Part shown: positions 16,455 to 25,048 of the stretch, piece after piece
Layout of the letters: the number at the start of each line of letters is the position of its first letter
How positions within the stretch are numbered: position 1 is the first letter of the stretch
Source: Antrihabitans cavernicola
GTDB taxonomy: Bacteria; Actinomycetota; Actinomycetes; Mycobacteriales; Mycobacteriaceae
Direction of reading: 5' to 3'
Assembly: GCF_008297975.1 (NCBI RefSeq)
Contig: NZ_VLNY01000001.1
Location: 62,001 to 126,000, forward strand
Length of the DNA: 64,000 nucleotides
Notes under the pieces: model-generated
Told to the model about the DNA's origin: nothing
Seen by the model: the letters and a program-made list of their open reading frames with translations, nothing else
Database searches by the model: none
Made by a program: the position numbers and the translations under genes

Positions 16455-17095
16455 GCGACCGCGGCCGCCGTAACCGCGTCCGCACTCTGCGCGGCCTTCG
16501 CGCGGATGATGACCCGTCGCGTGATGAGGACCAGTACGGCGATGACCGCGATCTCGACTGCACTGGAGACGCCGGCCGCGACGTCGAGCGGGAACAGCAC
16601 GACCACCAGGACGCGAAGCAACGCGTCGGTGAGCAATCCGAAGCCCCACAGCGCGGTCAGCCGGTAGTTGCGGGTGCGGAAGGCAGCGGATTCGGCCCAG
16701 AGCTGGTCGTAGGCGGTGCGCTCGTCGGGGGTCGAGAACCGCTGCAGCGCAGCATAGGACAGCGGCCGCCGGACAACCATGCTGGCGGTGAACAGCACAC
16801 CCGCGACGCCGGTGGTCCCGGATTTCGCCATCAAGGCCAACGACGGGTCGTGGGTGATCACCGCGAGGATCAGCCCGATACCGAAGACGGCGAGCAAGAA
16901 TCCGGCGAACAGGTCGAGGGTGCGCTCGCGCATCGCGACGATGACCACTCGGAGACCCGCGATCACCGTTGCCGCCAACAACGCGACGTACTCGTCGGCT
17001 CCGGCGATTCGCAGGCCGTAGTAGGCGATCAGCACCAAGCCGATATCCCAGAACAGGCCTTTGAACATTGCGGTGGGTACCTTCTGCGGTGTCAT
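16451..17095 (-). CDS. VC0807-family integral membrane protein
   Basis: 214 residues from an ATG preceded by GAGGAG. Five to six hydrophobic helices occur (GLFWDIGLVLIAYYGLRIAG; YVALLAATVIAGLRVVIVAM; LFAGFLLAVFGIGLILAVI; ALWGFGLLTDALLRVLVVVLF; AVEIAVIAVLVLITRRVII) with a conserved central loop FSTPDERTAYDQLWAESAAFRTRNY. Family members are uncharacterised and often sit beside PadR regulators, as here, with translational coupling to the regulator. Function unknown. Confidence 0.7.
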   Translation of the reverse strand: MTPQKVPTAMFKGLFWDIGLVLIAYYGLRIAGADEYVALLAATVIAGLRVVIVAMRERTLDLFAGFLLAVFGIGLILAVITHDPSLALMAKSGTTGVAGVLFTASMVVRRPLSYAALQRFSTPDERTAYDQLWAESAAFRTRNYRLTALWGFGLLTDALLRVLVVVLFPLDVAAGVSSAVEIAVIAVLVLITRRVIIRAKAAQSADAVTAAAVA

Positions 17096-17318
17096 GTCGT
17101 GCTCCTCGCCAATTGCTTGATCGGTATGTATCTCAAAGATAGGTAGAGCTCGCGAAGTTCTCCCATGACACATGTCATTATTTCACCCGTGAAACAACGG
17201 CGATAGATCGATTCGATAGATATCGCGGACACTGCACGCGCGGTCGTGCGGGCCTGTTCGCCCGTCGGTGCCCGCGGCGTCGCGGTTCACCGATAACCTG
17301 ACACCGGAAGCCAACTGC

Positions 17319-17374
17319 GGCGATGTCGATTGCGCCTTCGGCGATGTCGATAGGGCCTTCGGCAACGTCGAAGC
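17319..17374. repeat. 21-bp tandem repeat in the 346-base gap before the holin-like gene
   Basis: The gap 17096-17441 has no gene I can support. It contains two full near-identical units starting GGCGATGTCGAT (17319-17339, 17340-17360; two differences) and a partial third unit GGCAACGTCGAAGC, about 80 bases upstream of the GTG at 17442. Two helical turns per unit suggests stacked protein-binding sites or simple slippage. Confidence 0.5.
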
Positions 17375-17441
17375 CGCGATCGGCGTTAGTGTTGCGACGC
17401 GGCACGCAAGACTTATCGACGACAACCGGAGGGTCGACAAC

Positions 17442-17978
17442 GTGAGCTTCACCAATCGCAGCAACAGTCGCAACGACGGCGGTCGGCACGCCGCTCACGA
17501 GGTGGGCGCTCCCGACACCATCTCGTCGATTCCGCTGTCCGACGTCCAGGTTCCCGGCGAGGGCAGCATCGGCAATCTGGTCAAGGATGCGACCGCCCAG
17601 GTGTCGACGCTGGTCCGCGCCGAGGTCGCGCTGGCGAAGGCCGAGGTGACCGGCGAGGTCAAGAAGGGTCTGCAGGGCAGCATTTTCTTCATCCTCGCGC
17701 TGACCGTGCTGCTGTTCAGCTCGTTCTTCCTCTTCTTCTTTCTCGCCGAACTGCTCGACGTGTGGTTGGCGCGCTGGCTCGCCTTCCTGATCGTGTTCCT
17801 CGCGATGGTGTTGTTTGCAGCGCTGCTCGGTCTGCTCGGCTTCCTCCGTGTTCGCAAGGTGCGCGCTCCCGCCAAGACCATCGACTCGCTCAAGCAGGCG
17901 CGCACGGTTCTCCCCACCGGCGGATCGACTCAGAACGGCATCGCAGGTAAACACTCCGGCGGCGCTCTCACGCGTTAG
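17442..17978 (+). CDS. Holin-superfamily III-like membrane protein (phage holin family, Rv3669 type)
   Basis: 178 residues from a GTG with GGAGG upstream; the 58-codon upstream extension is repeat-derived and rejected. Residues 45-75 form an amphipathic helix (SIGNLVKDATAQVSTLVRAEVALAKAEV), followed by two close hydrophobic helices (FILALTVLLFSSFFLFFFLAEL; LAFLIVFLAMVLFAALLGLLGFL). This matches the actinobacterial holin-like family PF07332, which is chromosomal and not proof of phage. The stop shares one base with the start of the next gene, so the two are coupled. Confidence 0.8.
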   Translation: MSFTNRSNSRNDGGRHAAHEVGAPDTISSIPLSDVQVPGEGSIGNLVKDATAQVSTLVRAEVALAKAEVTGEVKKGLQGSIFFILALTVLLFSSFFLFFFLAELLDVWLARWLAFLIVFLAMVLFAALLGLLGFLRVRKVRAPAKTIDSLKQARTVLPTGGSTQNGIAGKHSGGALTR

Positions 17979-18907
17979 TGCCCGACTACCCCGACCCCTC
18001 GACGGTCCGCTTCGACGGGCCATGGACCCATCGCGACATCCACGCCAACGGCATCCGCTTCCATGTCGTCGAGGCAGGACCCGCCCGGACCGATGCCCCG
18101 CTCGTGGTGATGCTGCACGGCTTCGCCGACTTCTGGTGGTCGTGGCGGCATCAGCTGATCGGCCTGGCCGATGCCGGATTCCGTGCCGTCGCAGTCGATT
18201 TGCGCGGGTACGGGGACACTGACAAACCACCACGCGGCTACGACGGCTGGACGCTCGCGGGTGACATCGCGGGGCTGATCCGCGCGCTCGGCCATGCCGA
18301 CGCCACACTCCTCGGCCACGCCGACGGCGGTCTGGTCTGTTGGGGCACAGCGGTGTTGCACCCTCGCTTGGTGCGGTCCATCGCGTTGATCAGCTCGCCG
18401 CATCCGATCGCGCTCAAGCGCGGCGTCCTGCGCGACGCCCCGCAGCGGCGGGAATGGCTACCGACCTTCCTGCGCTACCAGATGCCGGTGCTACCCGAGC
18501 GACGGCTGACCGACGGTGACGGTTTCGAGGTGGAACGGCTGCTGCGGACCCGATCGGGTCCGACGTGGCCGCGTACCAGGGAATTCACCGAGGCCGCGCG
18601 CAAGATGCGATCGGCCATTCAGATTCCGGGCGTCGCACACTCGGCGCTGGAATATCAACGCTGGGCATTTCGTAGCCAATGGCGACCGGACGGGCGCCGA
18701 TTCATGGCGACCATGGACCGCACGATCGATATCCCCGTGTTGCAGATCCACGGCGACCACGACCCGTACATCTCGATCGCCACCCTGCAGCGATGCAAGA
18801 AGTGGGCGCCACATCGGCAGCTGCACAGCATTCCCGGCGTCGGGCACTACGCCCACCAAGAGGCGCCGGACGACGTCAACGCGGAGTTCGTGCGTTTCGC
18901 GTTCTAG
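17978..18907 (+). CDS. ephE: Alpha/beta hydrolase, epoxide-hydrolase-like (EphE, Rv3670 type)
   Basis: 309 residues. The oxyanion region is MLHGFADFWWSWRHQ, and the nucleophile elbow reads GHADGG, with Asp in the nucleophile position as in epoxide hydrolases and dehalogenases rather than the Ser of esterases. The acid is probably in IHGDHDPY and the base is His in PGVGHYAHQE. The typical DLRGYGDTDKP follows strand four. Substrate unknown; presumably an epoxide of lipid origin. It starts with GTG overlapping the previous stop and converges on marP with a four-base overlap. Confidence 0.82.
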   Translation: MPDYPDPSTVRFDGPWTHRDIHANGIRFHVVEAGPARTDAPLVVMLHGFADFWWSWRHQLIGLADAGFRAVAVDLRGYGDTDKPPRGYDGWTLAGDIAGLIRALGHADATLLGHADGGLVCWGTAVLHPRLVRSIALISSPHPIALKRGVLRDAPQRREWLPTFLRYQMPVLPERRLTDGDGFEVERLLRTRSGPTWPRTREFTEAARKMRSAIQIPGVAHSALEYQRWAFRSQWRPDGRRFMATMDRTIDIPVLQIHGDHDPYISIATLQRCKKWAPHRQLHSIPGVGHYAHQEAPDDVNAEFVRFAF

Positions 18908-20094
18908 ACGATGCAGGCGCCGGTGTCCACGGTGTCGCGCACCTGCGGTGCTGCCGCGAGCTGCTTGGCGATCTCCTTGTTGGTGAGGACGAATCCGGTG
19001 TCGCTGTTGTCCACTGCCGCACCGAACACCACGCCGAGCACACGGCCCTGGTCGTCGACCAACGGTCCGCCCGAGTTGCCCTGCCTGATCTCGCCGCGCA
19101 CCGTGTAGACCTCGCGTTCGACGGTCCCGGAGCGGTAGATGTTGGGCCCACTGAGATCGAGTGTCTCGCGGACGCGCGCGGCGCTGGCGTTGTACGGCCC
19201 ACCGCCCGGATAGCCGAGCACGATCGCGTTGGCACCGGTCTGCGCGGCCTCGGGCGCCATCGTCAGGGCAGGGGCCTTCAGTCCCGGCACCGACAGCACC
19301 GCGATGTCGACGGACGGATCGAACAGGACCACATCGGCGTCCAGTGGACCGTCCGCGGTGTCGACGGTGACGCCCGACGTTCCCGCGATCACGTGGGCGT
19401 TGGTCATCACGCGTTCCGGCGCCACGACGAAGCCGGAGCCTTCCAGCGCGCGCTGGCAGCTGGGTGCGACACCACGAATTCGGACGACGCTCTGCTGCAC
19501 CGCGGCAGCGACCGGGCTGGCGGCAATACTGGGATCGGGTGGCTCGACGGTGGCGATCGGTGTACGACCGAACGGGCCGATCACGTCCGGCAACCCGGAA
19601 GTATCGAGCAGTGCGGAGAACTCCTTGGGCAGTTCGCGCATCCAGTCCGGAGCGATGTCGTCGACCTTGCTCAAGACCTTCGAGCCTCGCACCGCGGTGG
19701 CAACATCGGGCTGCGACGAACTGGTCAGCGGCACCGCCAACAACCACGCTGCCACCAGAACGGCAACGGCCTGCAACACGGCGCCGATCACACTGTCCAC
19801 CGAACGTGCTGCGGGACTGTGCATTCCGCTGCGGGCCGCACGACCCAGCACCATCCCCGCCACCTCGCCGACGATCACAAGGGTGACGATCAGCAGCACG
19901 CCTGCCAACACGCGGGCCCGGCCTTCGGAGACGTGAATCAGAATGTGCGGCGCGATCAGGATGCCCGCAACCGCGCCGAGGATGACACCCAGGAAGGCCA
20001 GCGCCGACGCCACAGCGCCTTGCCGCCAACCGGACGACGCCGCGAGCAACGCAACGAGCACAACACCCAGGTCGAGCCAACTGGAGCCGGTCAC
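18904..20094 (-). CDS. marP: Membrane-anchored periplasmic serine protease MarP
   Basis: 396 residues, the same size as M. tuberculosis MarP (Rv3671c), needed there for acid resistance. Four N-terminal helices form a CvpA-like domain (residues 7-125), followed by a chymotrypsin-fold protease. The triad is visible: His234 in MTNAHV, Asp263 in DPSVDIAVL and Ser341 in RQGNSGGPL. Cys213 and Cys394 correspond to the redox-sensitive disulfide of MarP that holds the active site. It is the last gene of the operon nth-tlpA-nudix-marP and starts with a GTG overlapping the NUDIX stop as GTGA. Confidence 0.93.
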   Translation of the reverse strand: MTGSSWLDLGVVLVALLAASSGWRQGAVASALAFLGVILGAVAGILIAPHILIHVSEGRARVLAGVLLIVTLVIVGEVAGMVLGRAARSGMHSPAARSVDSVIGAVLQAVAVLVAAWLLAVPLTSSSQPDVATAVRGSKVLSKVDDIAPDWMRELPKEFSALLDTSGLPDVIGPFGRTPIATVEPPDPSIAASPVAAAVQQSVVRIRGVAPSCQRALEGSGFVVAPERVMTNAHVIAGTSGVTVDTADGPLDADVVLFDPSVDIAVLSVPGLKAPALTMAPEAAQTGANAIVLGYPGGGPYNASAARVRETLDLSGPNIYRSGTVEREVYTVRGEIRQGNSGGPLVDDQGRVLGVVFGAAVDNSDTGFVLTNKEIAKQLAAAPQVRDTVDTGACIV

Positions 20095-20858
20095 TGTCGG
20101 GAGCTCTTTTCCTCGGCGAACGTGGTGGAATCCGATCGCAGTGACGGCGAGTCCGGCACCGGCGACTGCAACAGGCTATCGGTCATACCTGCCTCGGCCA
20201 GCGTCGACTCCAGATCGCGCACATCGGAGTGGTCCCACGGCAGTTCCCAGCCGGAGACGGCGAGCAGTCCGGCAAGGATGCCACCGGTGAACCCCCACAC
20301 CAGCATTCCCTCGACCATGAACGCGGGACCTCGGTAACCGAGCGGATGACGGACGACGAAGCGATTCGCCGGCTCGAGCAGGGTGTGCACGGAAACCGGG
20401 ACCACACGTTCGGCTTCGGCGGCGTCGACCACTCCCACCGGGCTGGGGGTGCGCCAGTACGCGACGACGGGGGTGACGTCGAATTTGGACGGCGGCACGA
20501 AAATTCCGGGCAGCACTGCAAGCGGCTCGACGCCCGACGGATCCAGGCCCGTCTCCTCTTGCGCCTCCCGAAGGGCCGTCGCGATCGGACTGTCGTCGCC
20601 CTGATCGGCACCGCCGCCTGGGAACGCGACCTGACCGCTGTGCTGACGCAGGGTCGACGCGCGCTGGGTAAGAAGGACTTCTGCATCGGCGGGTAGCGCG
20701 GCCGACTCGGCCGAGCCGCCGAACAAGACGAGGACGGCGGCGCGCCGCGCATCCTGGGTGGGGGTCGGATAGCGGCTGAGAACCGGGTTGGTACCGGTGG
20801 TATCGGTGGGAACGATCTCCGCGACCCGACGCAACCATTGCGGTGTCGAGGCACTCAT
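20091..20858 (-). CDS. NUDIX hydrolase, CoA-pyrophosphatase-like (Rv3672c type)
   Basis: 255 residues. The NUDIX box is recognisable as PGGGADQGDDSPIATALRE followed by AQEETGL; REAQEETGL matches the metal-binding REUXEEXGU core, while the first acidic residue is Asp where Glu is usual. The N-terminal VLLTQRASTLRQHSGQVAFPGG is typical of CoA-pyrophosphatase (NudL/YeaB) proteins. The C-terminal 40 residues are polar and probably disordered. ATGA overlap with the upstream thioredoxin gene and GTGA overlap with marP tie it tightly into the operon. Confidence 0.87.
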   Translation of the reverse strand: MSASTPQWLRRVAEIVPTDTTGTNPVLSRYPTPTQDARRAAVLVLFGGSAESAALPADAEVLLTQRASTLRQHSGQVAFPGGGADQGDDSPIATALREAQEETGLDPSGVEPLAVLPGIFVPPSKFDVTPVVAYWRTPSPVGVVDAAEAERVVPVSVHTLLEPANRFVVRHPLGYRGPAFMVEGMLVWGFTGGILAGLLAVSGWELPWDHSDVRDLESTLAEAGMTDSLLQSPVPDSPSLRSDSTTFAEEKSSRQ

Positions 20859-21496
20859 ACGCTCACTCCAAGGGTGCGCTGCACTTCCGCGGCGATCTCG
20901 TCGACACTGGCAAACGGATGCGCCACCACCTCGGCGACGCTGCCGTCGGCCCTGATCAGCACCGAGACCGGCAGTACCGGCGGCGCGGACACCGCTGTTC
21001 GCAATCGGCTGTCGCCGTCCTGAAAGCCGGGCAGCCGAACGGACAGATCTGCAAGTCGGGCGAGGGCCTTCGCCTCGCTGGGATCGGAGTGCACCGTCAG
21101 CACGTTAACCGCCCCACCTGTGCGCGCCGCAAAGTCAGCCAGAATCGGCAGCTCCTGGGCGCACGGTGCGCACCAGTACGCCCACAGATTGATCAGTGCA
21201 GGCTTGCCCGCGAGTGCCGATCCGAGGTCGATCGGAACACCGTCGTGCAGGCAGGTCAGGGACAGCCCGGCGAGCGGACCGTTCGCCGGTCTCGCACCGG
21301 CGGCAGGCTGCGGACACGGCGCGAGCTGCGCCGCCAATGCCGGATCGACGGGCTCCACCTGGGCCGACGGCGTATCGGCCCGGACGTCGGCGCCACGATC
21401 GGGCTGGTCGTGGCCGCGCGGCCAGATCGCCACGATCAACGCGATCACGACAACGAGGGCAGCAAGACTCCACCGAGCGGTGTTGGAAATCCTCAT
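20855..21496 (-). CDS. Membrane-anchored TlpA-like thioredoxin (Rv3673c type)
   Basis: 213 residues. One N-terminal helix (WSLAALVVVIALIVAIW) acts as signal anchor; a proline-rich linker leads to an extracytoplasmic thioredoxin fold with the active site WCAPC in LINLWAYWCAPCAQELP and the cis-proline region APPVLPVSVLI. Two further Cys (APCPQP, LTCLHDG) precede the fold. It likely exchanges thiols outside the membrane; its neighbour MarP has an essential disulfide, making it a plausible partner. Start at 21496 follows the nth stop by one base. Confidence 0.86.
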   Translation of the reverse strand: MRISNTARWSLAALVVVIALIVAIWPRGHDQPDRGADVRADTPSAQVEPVDPALAAQLAPCPQPAAGARPANGPLAGLSLTCLHDGVPIDLGSALAGKPALINLWAYWCAPCAQELPILADFAARTGGAVNVLTVHSDPSEAKALARLADLSVRLPGFQDGDSRLRTAVSAPPVLPVSVLIRADGSVAEVVAHPFASVDEIAAEVQRTLGVSV

Positions 21497-21497
21497 C

Positions 21498-22283
21498 TCA
21501 CAGACCGGCCAGTTCGAGCAGGTGCTCGACCTCCGGTCCCCGGAGCAACTTCGCGGCGGCTTCGGGTTCGGTGGGACCGATCCCGTAGGACGGGCAATCC
21601 TTGGCCAACACGCATACCCCGCACGCAGGCTTCTTGGCATGACACACGCGTCGGCCGTGGAAGATCACCCGGTGCGACAGGATGGTCCAGCCCTTTTTCT
21701 CGATCAGCTCGCCGATCGCGTGCTCGACCTTGACCGGATCTTCTTCTGTGGTCCACCCCCACCGGCGGACGAGGCGACCGAAATGCGTGTCGACGGTGAT
21801 GCCGGGGATGTCGAAGGCGTTGCCAAGGATGACGTTGGCCGTCTTGCGACCGATACCGGGCAGCGTCACCAAGTCGTCGAGGGTGTTGGGAAGCTCACCA
21901 TCGAAGCGCTCCAGCAGGGCCTGGCCGAGCCCAATCAGCGAGTTGGTCTTGTTGCGGTAGAACCCGGTCTGTCTGATCAGCTCTTCGATATCGGTGCGCT
22001 CGGCCTCGGCGTAGTCGCGGGCCGAGCGGTAACGGGCGAAGAGCGCCGGCGTGGTTTCGTTGACCTTCTTGTCCGTGCATTGCGCGGAAAGGATTGTGGC
22101 AACGGCTAATTCGAGCGGAGTAGTGAAGTCCAGCTCACAGTAGACATACGGAAATGCTTCCCCGAGGCGGCGATTCATGCGACGGGCGCGTCGGACCAAA
22201 CCCAGCCGCGTCTCGTCGCTGCGGGAAGTTGCAGTCCTACCGCGTGTTTCGCTGCCCTTTTCGCCTGATTCTTTCGCTGGCAC
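21498..22283 (-). CDS. nth: Endonuclease III
   Basis: 261-residue base-excision repair glycosylase/AP lyase. The helix-hairpin-helix with catalytic Lys region is [14 protein letters not shown] and the catalytic Asp lies in [11 protein letters not shown]. The C-terminal Cys cluster C-x6-C-x2-C-x5-C ([17 protein letters not shown]) binds a 4Fe-4S cluster. The N-terminal 20 residues are charged and variable. It removes oxidised pyrimidines from DNA and heads the operon with tlpA, nudix and marP. Confidence 0.95.
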   Translation of the reverse strand: MPAKESGEKGSETRGRTATSRSDETRLGLVRRARRMNRRLGEAFPYVYCELDFTTPLELAVATILSAQCTDKKVNETTPALFARYRSARDYAEAERTDIEELIRQTGFYRNKTNSLIGLGQALLERFDGELPNTLDDLVTLPGIGRKTANVILGNAFDIPGITVDTHFGRLVRRWGWTTEEDPVKVEHAIGELIEKKGWTILSHRVIFHGRRVCHAKKPACGVCVLAKDCPSYGIGPTEPEAAAKLLRGPEVEHLLELAGL

Positions 22284-22364
22284 CTCACAACTGTACGGAC
22301 ATCCACCGACAAAGAATCTCCAACCGTGTTCCTTCTGAGACCTTCGCCGTGTTTACTCACCGGT

Positions 22365-22637
22365 ATGCAAGGACTCGCTGTGGTGCTCTTTCCAGTGCTG
22401 CTGATTCTGTTTGCACTCGCCATGGAACGGGTCGAGTCACGTCTCAGCCGCTTGAACGTGCGCGAACAAGAGGTCCAGGAGTTCCTCGACAGGGCCAATA
22501 CAGCCGAGGTCGCCGCACTCGCGCAGGGCAGCATGCCCGATGCGCTCGCCCGATTCCAACGCCGCCGCAATCCCGGCAGCAACAAGTCCCTCGAAGCTGA
22601 CGACGACCGCGAACTGAGCGCCCGTAAGGCCAGTTGA
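22365..22637 (+). CDS. Small membrane protein (Rv3675 type)
   Basis: 90 residues from the ATG at 22365. One N-terminal helix (LAVVLFPVLLILFALAM) is followed by a charged coiled-coil-like stretch (ERVESRLSRLNVREQEVQEFLDRA) and a basic, disordered tail. No function is known. It occupies the position of Rv3675, between nth and crp, and is divergent from nth with 81 bases between. The ribosome-binding site is weak; an ATG 13 codons upstream is possible but would precede the helix with non-conserved residues. Confidence 0.65.
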   Translation: MQGLAVVLFPVLLILFALAMERVESRLSRLNVREQEVQEFLDRANTAEVAALAQGSMPDALARFQRRRNPGSNKSLEADDDRELSARKAS

Positions 22638-22847
22638 GCGCCGAATTCCCCGCGACACAATCGCACCGCGCGGCCAATTCTCGCCGCACCACGTGGCCTC
22701 TGTCACTACTGTGAGAGCAGTGCGAAGTAGACTTCACTGTCAATCAAACTTCGCTGCCCGGTTCAGCTCGCGCGAAACAGACATGAACGCGCGAATAAAT
22801 ACGGGTCGCATGTCGTCGGACCGAAACATTTCCCTGAAGGAGCACAA

Positions 22848-23522
22848 GTGGACGAGGCCCTGGCCAGAGCCGGCATCTTCCAAGGCGTCGAGCCCTCGGC
22901 GGTCGCCGCCCTCACCAAGCAGCTGCAGCCGGTCGATTTTCCGCGCGGCCACGTCATCTTCAACGAGGGTGAGCCCGGTGACCGGCTGTTCATCATCGTG
23001 TCGGGCAAGGTCAAGCTGGGTCGTCGCTCCCCGGACGGCCGCGAGAACCTGCTGACCATCATGGGTCCGTCCGACATGTTCGGTGAGCTGTCGATCTTCG
23101 ATCCCGGCCCGCGAACCTCGACGGCGACGACCGTCACCGAGGTCCGCGCGGTGAGCATGGACCGCGACGCGCTCAAGTCCTGGATCACCGATCGACCGGA
23201 GATCGCCGAGCAGTTGCTCCGCGTTCTCGCTCGTAGACTGCGCCGGACGAACAACAACCTCGCAGACCTCATCTTCACCGACGTCCCCGGCCGTGTCGCG
23301 AAGCAGCTGCTCCAGCTCGCACAGCGCTTCGGCACGCAGGAGGCCGGCTCCCTGCGCGTCACGCACGACCTGACGCAGGAAGAGATCGCCCAACTGGTCG
23401 GTGCCTCACGCGAGACGGTCAACAAGGCGCTCGCGGACTTCGCGCATCGCGGTTGGTTGCGTCTCGAAGGCAAGAGCGTGCTGATCGTCGACTCCGAGCG
23501 CCTGGCGCGGCGCGCCCGATAG
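22848..23522 (+). CDS. crp: cAMP receptor protein-family regulator (Crp/GlxR)
   Basis: 224 residues from a GTG with AAGGAG upstream. The cAMP-binding jelly roll carries [16 protein letters not shown] with Glu80, Arg89 and Thr90 at the ligand pocket, equivalent to the M. tuberculosis Rv3676 pocket; the C-terminal HTH is [25 protein letters not shown] global regulator binding TGTGA-N6-TCACA; one perfect and three near-perfect sites are visible in this window. The 210-base gap upstream (22638-22847) holds no clear site of that form, so autoregulation is not evident. Confidence 0.95.
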   Translation: MDEALARAGIFQGVEPSAVAALTKQLQPVDFPRGHVIFNEGEPGDRLFIIVSGKVKLGRRSPDGRENLLTIMGPSDMFGELSIFDPGPRTSTATTVTEVRAVSMDRDALKSWITDRPEIAEQLLRVLARRLRRTNNNLADLIFTDVPGRVAKQLLQLAQRFGTQEAGSLRVTHDLTQEEIAQLVGASRETVNKALADFAHRGWLRLEGKSVLIVDSERLARRAR

Positions 23523-23568
23523 TTACGGCGCGGCGCGCCCGATAGTTACGGCGCGGCGCGCCCGCTAG
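23504..23568. repeat. 23-bp tandem repeat spanning the crp and hydrolase 3' ends
   Basis: Two perfect units of GGCGCGGCGCGCCCG plus ATAGTTAC (23504-23526, 23527-23549) and a third partial unit (23550-23568). The first unit includes the crp stop codon; the third reaches the stop codon of the convergent metallo-beta-lactamase-fold gene. Each unit holds the self-complementary GGCGCGCC, so the array can form GC-rich hairpins and may act as a two-way terminator. Confidence 0.8.
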
Positions 23569-24347
23569 CTCCTGAGGTAGTCGAGCTGGGCCTTGACCGA
23601 CTGACGCGCGGCGGGCCACAGCTTCTTGTCGACGTCGGCGTAGACGTGCCGCACCACTTTCATCGGCTTCGCGTCCTGGCCGAGGGTGTCGAGTGCGGCG
23701 CGCACCTGGTCCAGTCGTTGCTGGCGGTGCGCGATGTACATCTTCGCCACGGCGGCGGCATCGGCGTGGTCGGGACCGTGCGCGGGTAGCAGCGCTTTAC
23801 CGGCGCCCGCCTCGACCAGGCGATCCATCGACGCCAGGTAGTCGGCGAGCGTGCCGTCGCTGGCATCGATGACGGTGGTGCCTCGGCCGAGAATGGTGTC
23901 ACCGGTCAACACGGCGTCGTCGAGAACGAAGCTGACGGAATCCTTGGTGTGACCGGGGGTGGCGAGCACCCGAATCTGCAGGCCCGCCGCCTCGATGACC
24001 TCGCCGTCTTCGAGGGGCCGGTCGGAGTCGCGCAGGAATTTCGGATCGGCCGAGCGCACCGGGCTACCGGTCCGCTTGATATGGCGTTTCAAGCCTGCGG
24101 TGTGATCGAAGTGCCGGTGCGTGATCAGCGTCAGCGCGACCGGACCCGCCAACTCGGCGATCTTGTCGATGTGCGCCTTGTTCCGCGGGCCCGGATCGAC
24201 GACCACGCACTCCGCGCTACCTGTCCCGCGAAGAATCCAGGTGTTGGTGCCGTCGAGGGTCATCTTCCCCGGATTGTCGGCCAGCAGAACGCTTGCCGTT
24301 GGGGTGACCTGTCGCAACTGCTCGTATGCGGGGTGAGCGATAGCCAT
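23565..24347 (-). CDS. Metallo-beta-lactamase-fold hydrolase (Rv3677c type)
   Basis: 260 residues, LACTB2-like. Metal ligands are in THRHFDHTAG, TPGHTKDS and GDTILG, with a later PAHGPDH. The C-terminal winged-helix-like region (HRQQRLDQVRAALDTLG through VYADVDKKLWPAARQSV) is typical of this subgroup and in LACTB2 helps RNA binding. The function could be nuclease or thioesterase; substrate unknown. It lies downstream of ridA and the DUF4177 gene on the same strand. Confidence 0.85.
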   Translation of the reverse strand: MAIAHPAYEQLRQVTPTASVLLADNPGKMTLDGTNTWILRGTGSAECVVVDPGPRNKAHIDKIAELAGPVALTLITHRHFDHTAGLKRHIKRTGSPVRSADPKFLRDSDRPLEDGEVIEAAGLQIRVLATPGHTKDSVSFVLDDAVLTGDTILGRGTTVIDASDGTLADYLASMDRLVEAGAGKALLPAHGPDHADAAAVAKMYIAHRQQRLDQVRAALDTLGQDAKPMKVVRHVYADVDKKLWPAARQSVKAQLDYLRS

Positions 24348-24366
24348 GCCGCCAGCGTATGCGGCG

Positions 24367-24825
24367 TCAGCGCACTTCGGCGATCAGCTCAACTTCCACC
24401 GGTGCACCGAGGGGCAGTTCCGAGACACCGACCGCCGAGCGTGAGTGCACACCCGCGTCACCGAAGACAGAACCGAGAAACTCCGATGCGCCGTTGATCA
24501 CTTGTGGCTGCCCGGTGAAGCCCTCCGCGGACGCCACGAAGCCGACCACTTTGACGATCCGAACGACGGCGTCGAGACCCACCGCGTCGTGCACCGCGGC
24601 CAACGCGTTCAGCGCGCACGTCTGTGCTGCCGCCTTCGCGTCGTCGGGGCTGACGTCGGCACCGACCTTGCCGGAAAACTGAAGCTTGCCGTCGATCATC
24701 GGCAGCTGCCCCGAGGTGTAGACGAACGAGCCGGAACGCACCGCGGGGACATACACCGCAACGGGTTTCGTCACCGGAGGCAGTTCGATGCCCAACTCCG
24801 CGAGGTTGGCTTTCCAGTCGCTCAT
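24367..24825 (-). CDS. RidA/YjgF-YER057c family protein (Rv3678c type)
   Basis: 152 residues starting MSDWKANLAELGIELP. The family removes reactive enamine/imine intermediates released by PLP enzymes. Features: YVPAVRSGSFVYTSGQLP near the N-terminus, AAAQTCALNALAAVHDAVG, and the C-terminal PLGAPVEVELIAEVR. The canonical Arg of active RidA is not at the usual place, as in other actinobacterial members of this longer subgroup. It starts four bases after the DUF4177 stop. Confidence 0.85.
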   Translation of the reverse strand: MSDWKANLAELGIELPPVTKPVAVYVPAVRSGSFVYTSGQLPMIDGKLQFSGKVGADVSPDDAKAAAQTCALNALAAVHDAVGLDAVVRIVKVVGFVASAEGFTGQPQVINGASEFLGSVFGDAGVHSRSAVGVSELPLGAPVEVELIAEVR

Positions 24826-24829
24826 CGGT

Positions 24830-24994
24830 TCAGTCCTTCGGCCGCTTGAGGTACGCGACATGCTGCTCACCGGTCGGTCCTGGAAGGACGCTGACCAGCT
24901 CCCAGCCGTCGGTGCCCCACTGATCGAGAATCTGCTTGGTCGCATGGGTCAGCAGCGGCACGGTCGCGTACTCCCAGCGGGTCAGTTCACTCAT
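24830..24994 (-). CDS. Small DUF4177-like protein (Rv3678A type)
   Basis: 54 residues starting MSELTRWEYATVPLL and containing QILDQWGTDGWELVSVLPG, the hallmark of DUF4177 proteins (a small beta-alpha-beta unit). Function unknown. It directly precedes ridA with a four-base gap, and the pair is conserved in mycobacteria. The start is the ATG at 24994; longer frames run into the divergent ATPase gene. Confidence 0.85.
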   Translation of the reverse strand: MSELTRWEYATVPLLTHATKQILDQWGTDGWELVSVLPGPTGEQHVAYLKRPKD

Positions 24995-25048
24995 GCGGTG
25001 AGCGTATCCCGCGTACGTGCGTAGCCGTCGACCTATAGGCTCGGATCC

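Noticed and set aside
17442-17978. Holin-like gene as evidence of prophage
   Set aside because: The family is a normal chromosomal membrane protein next to ephE/marP in this lineage, and no other phage genes are present.
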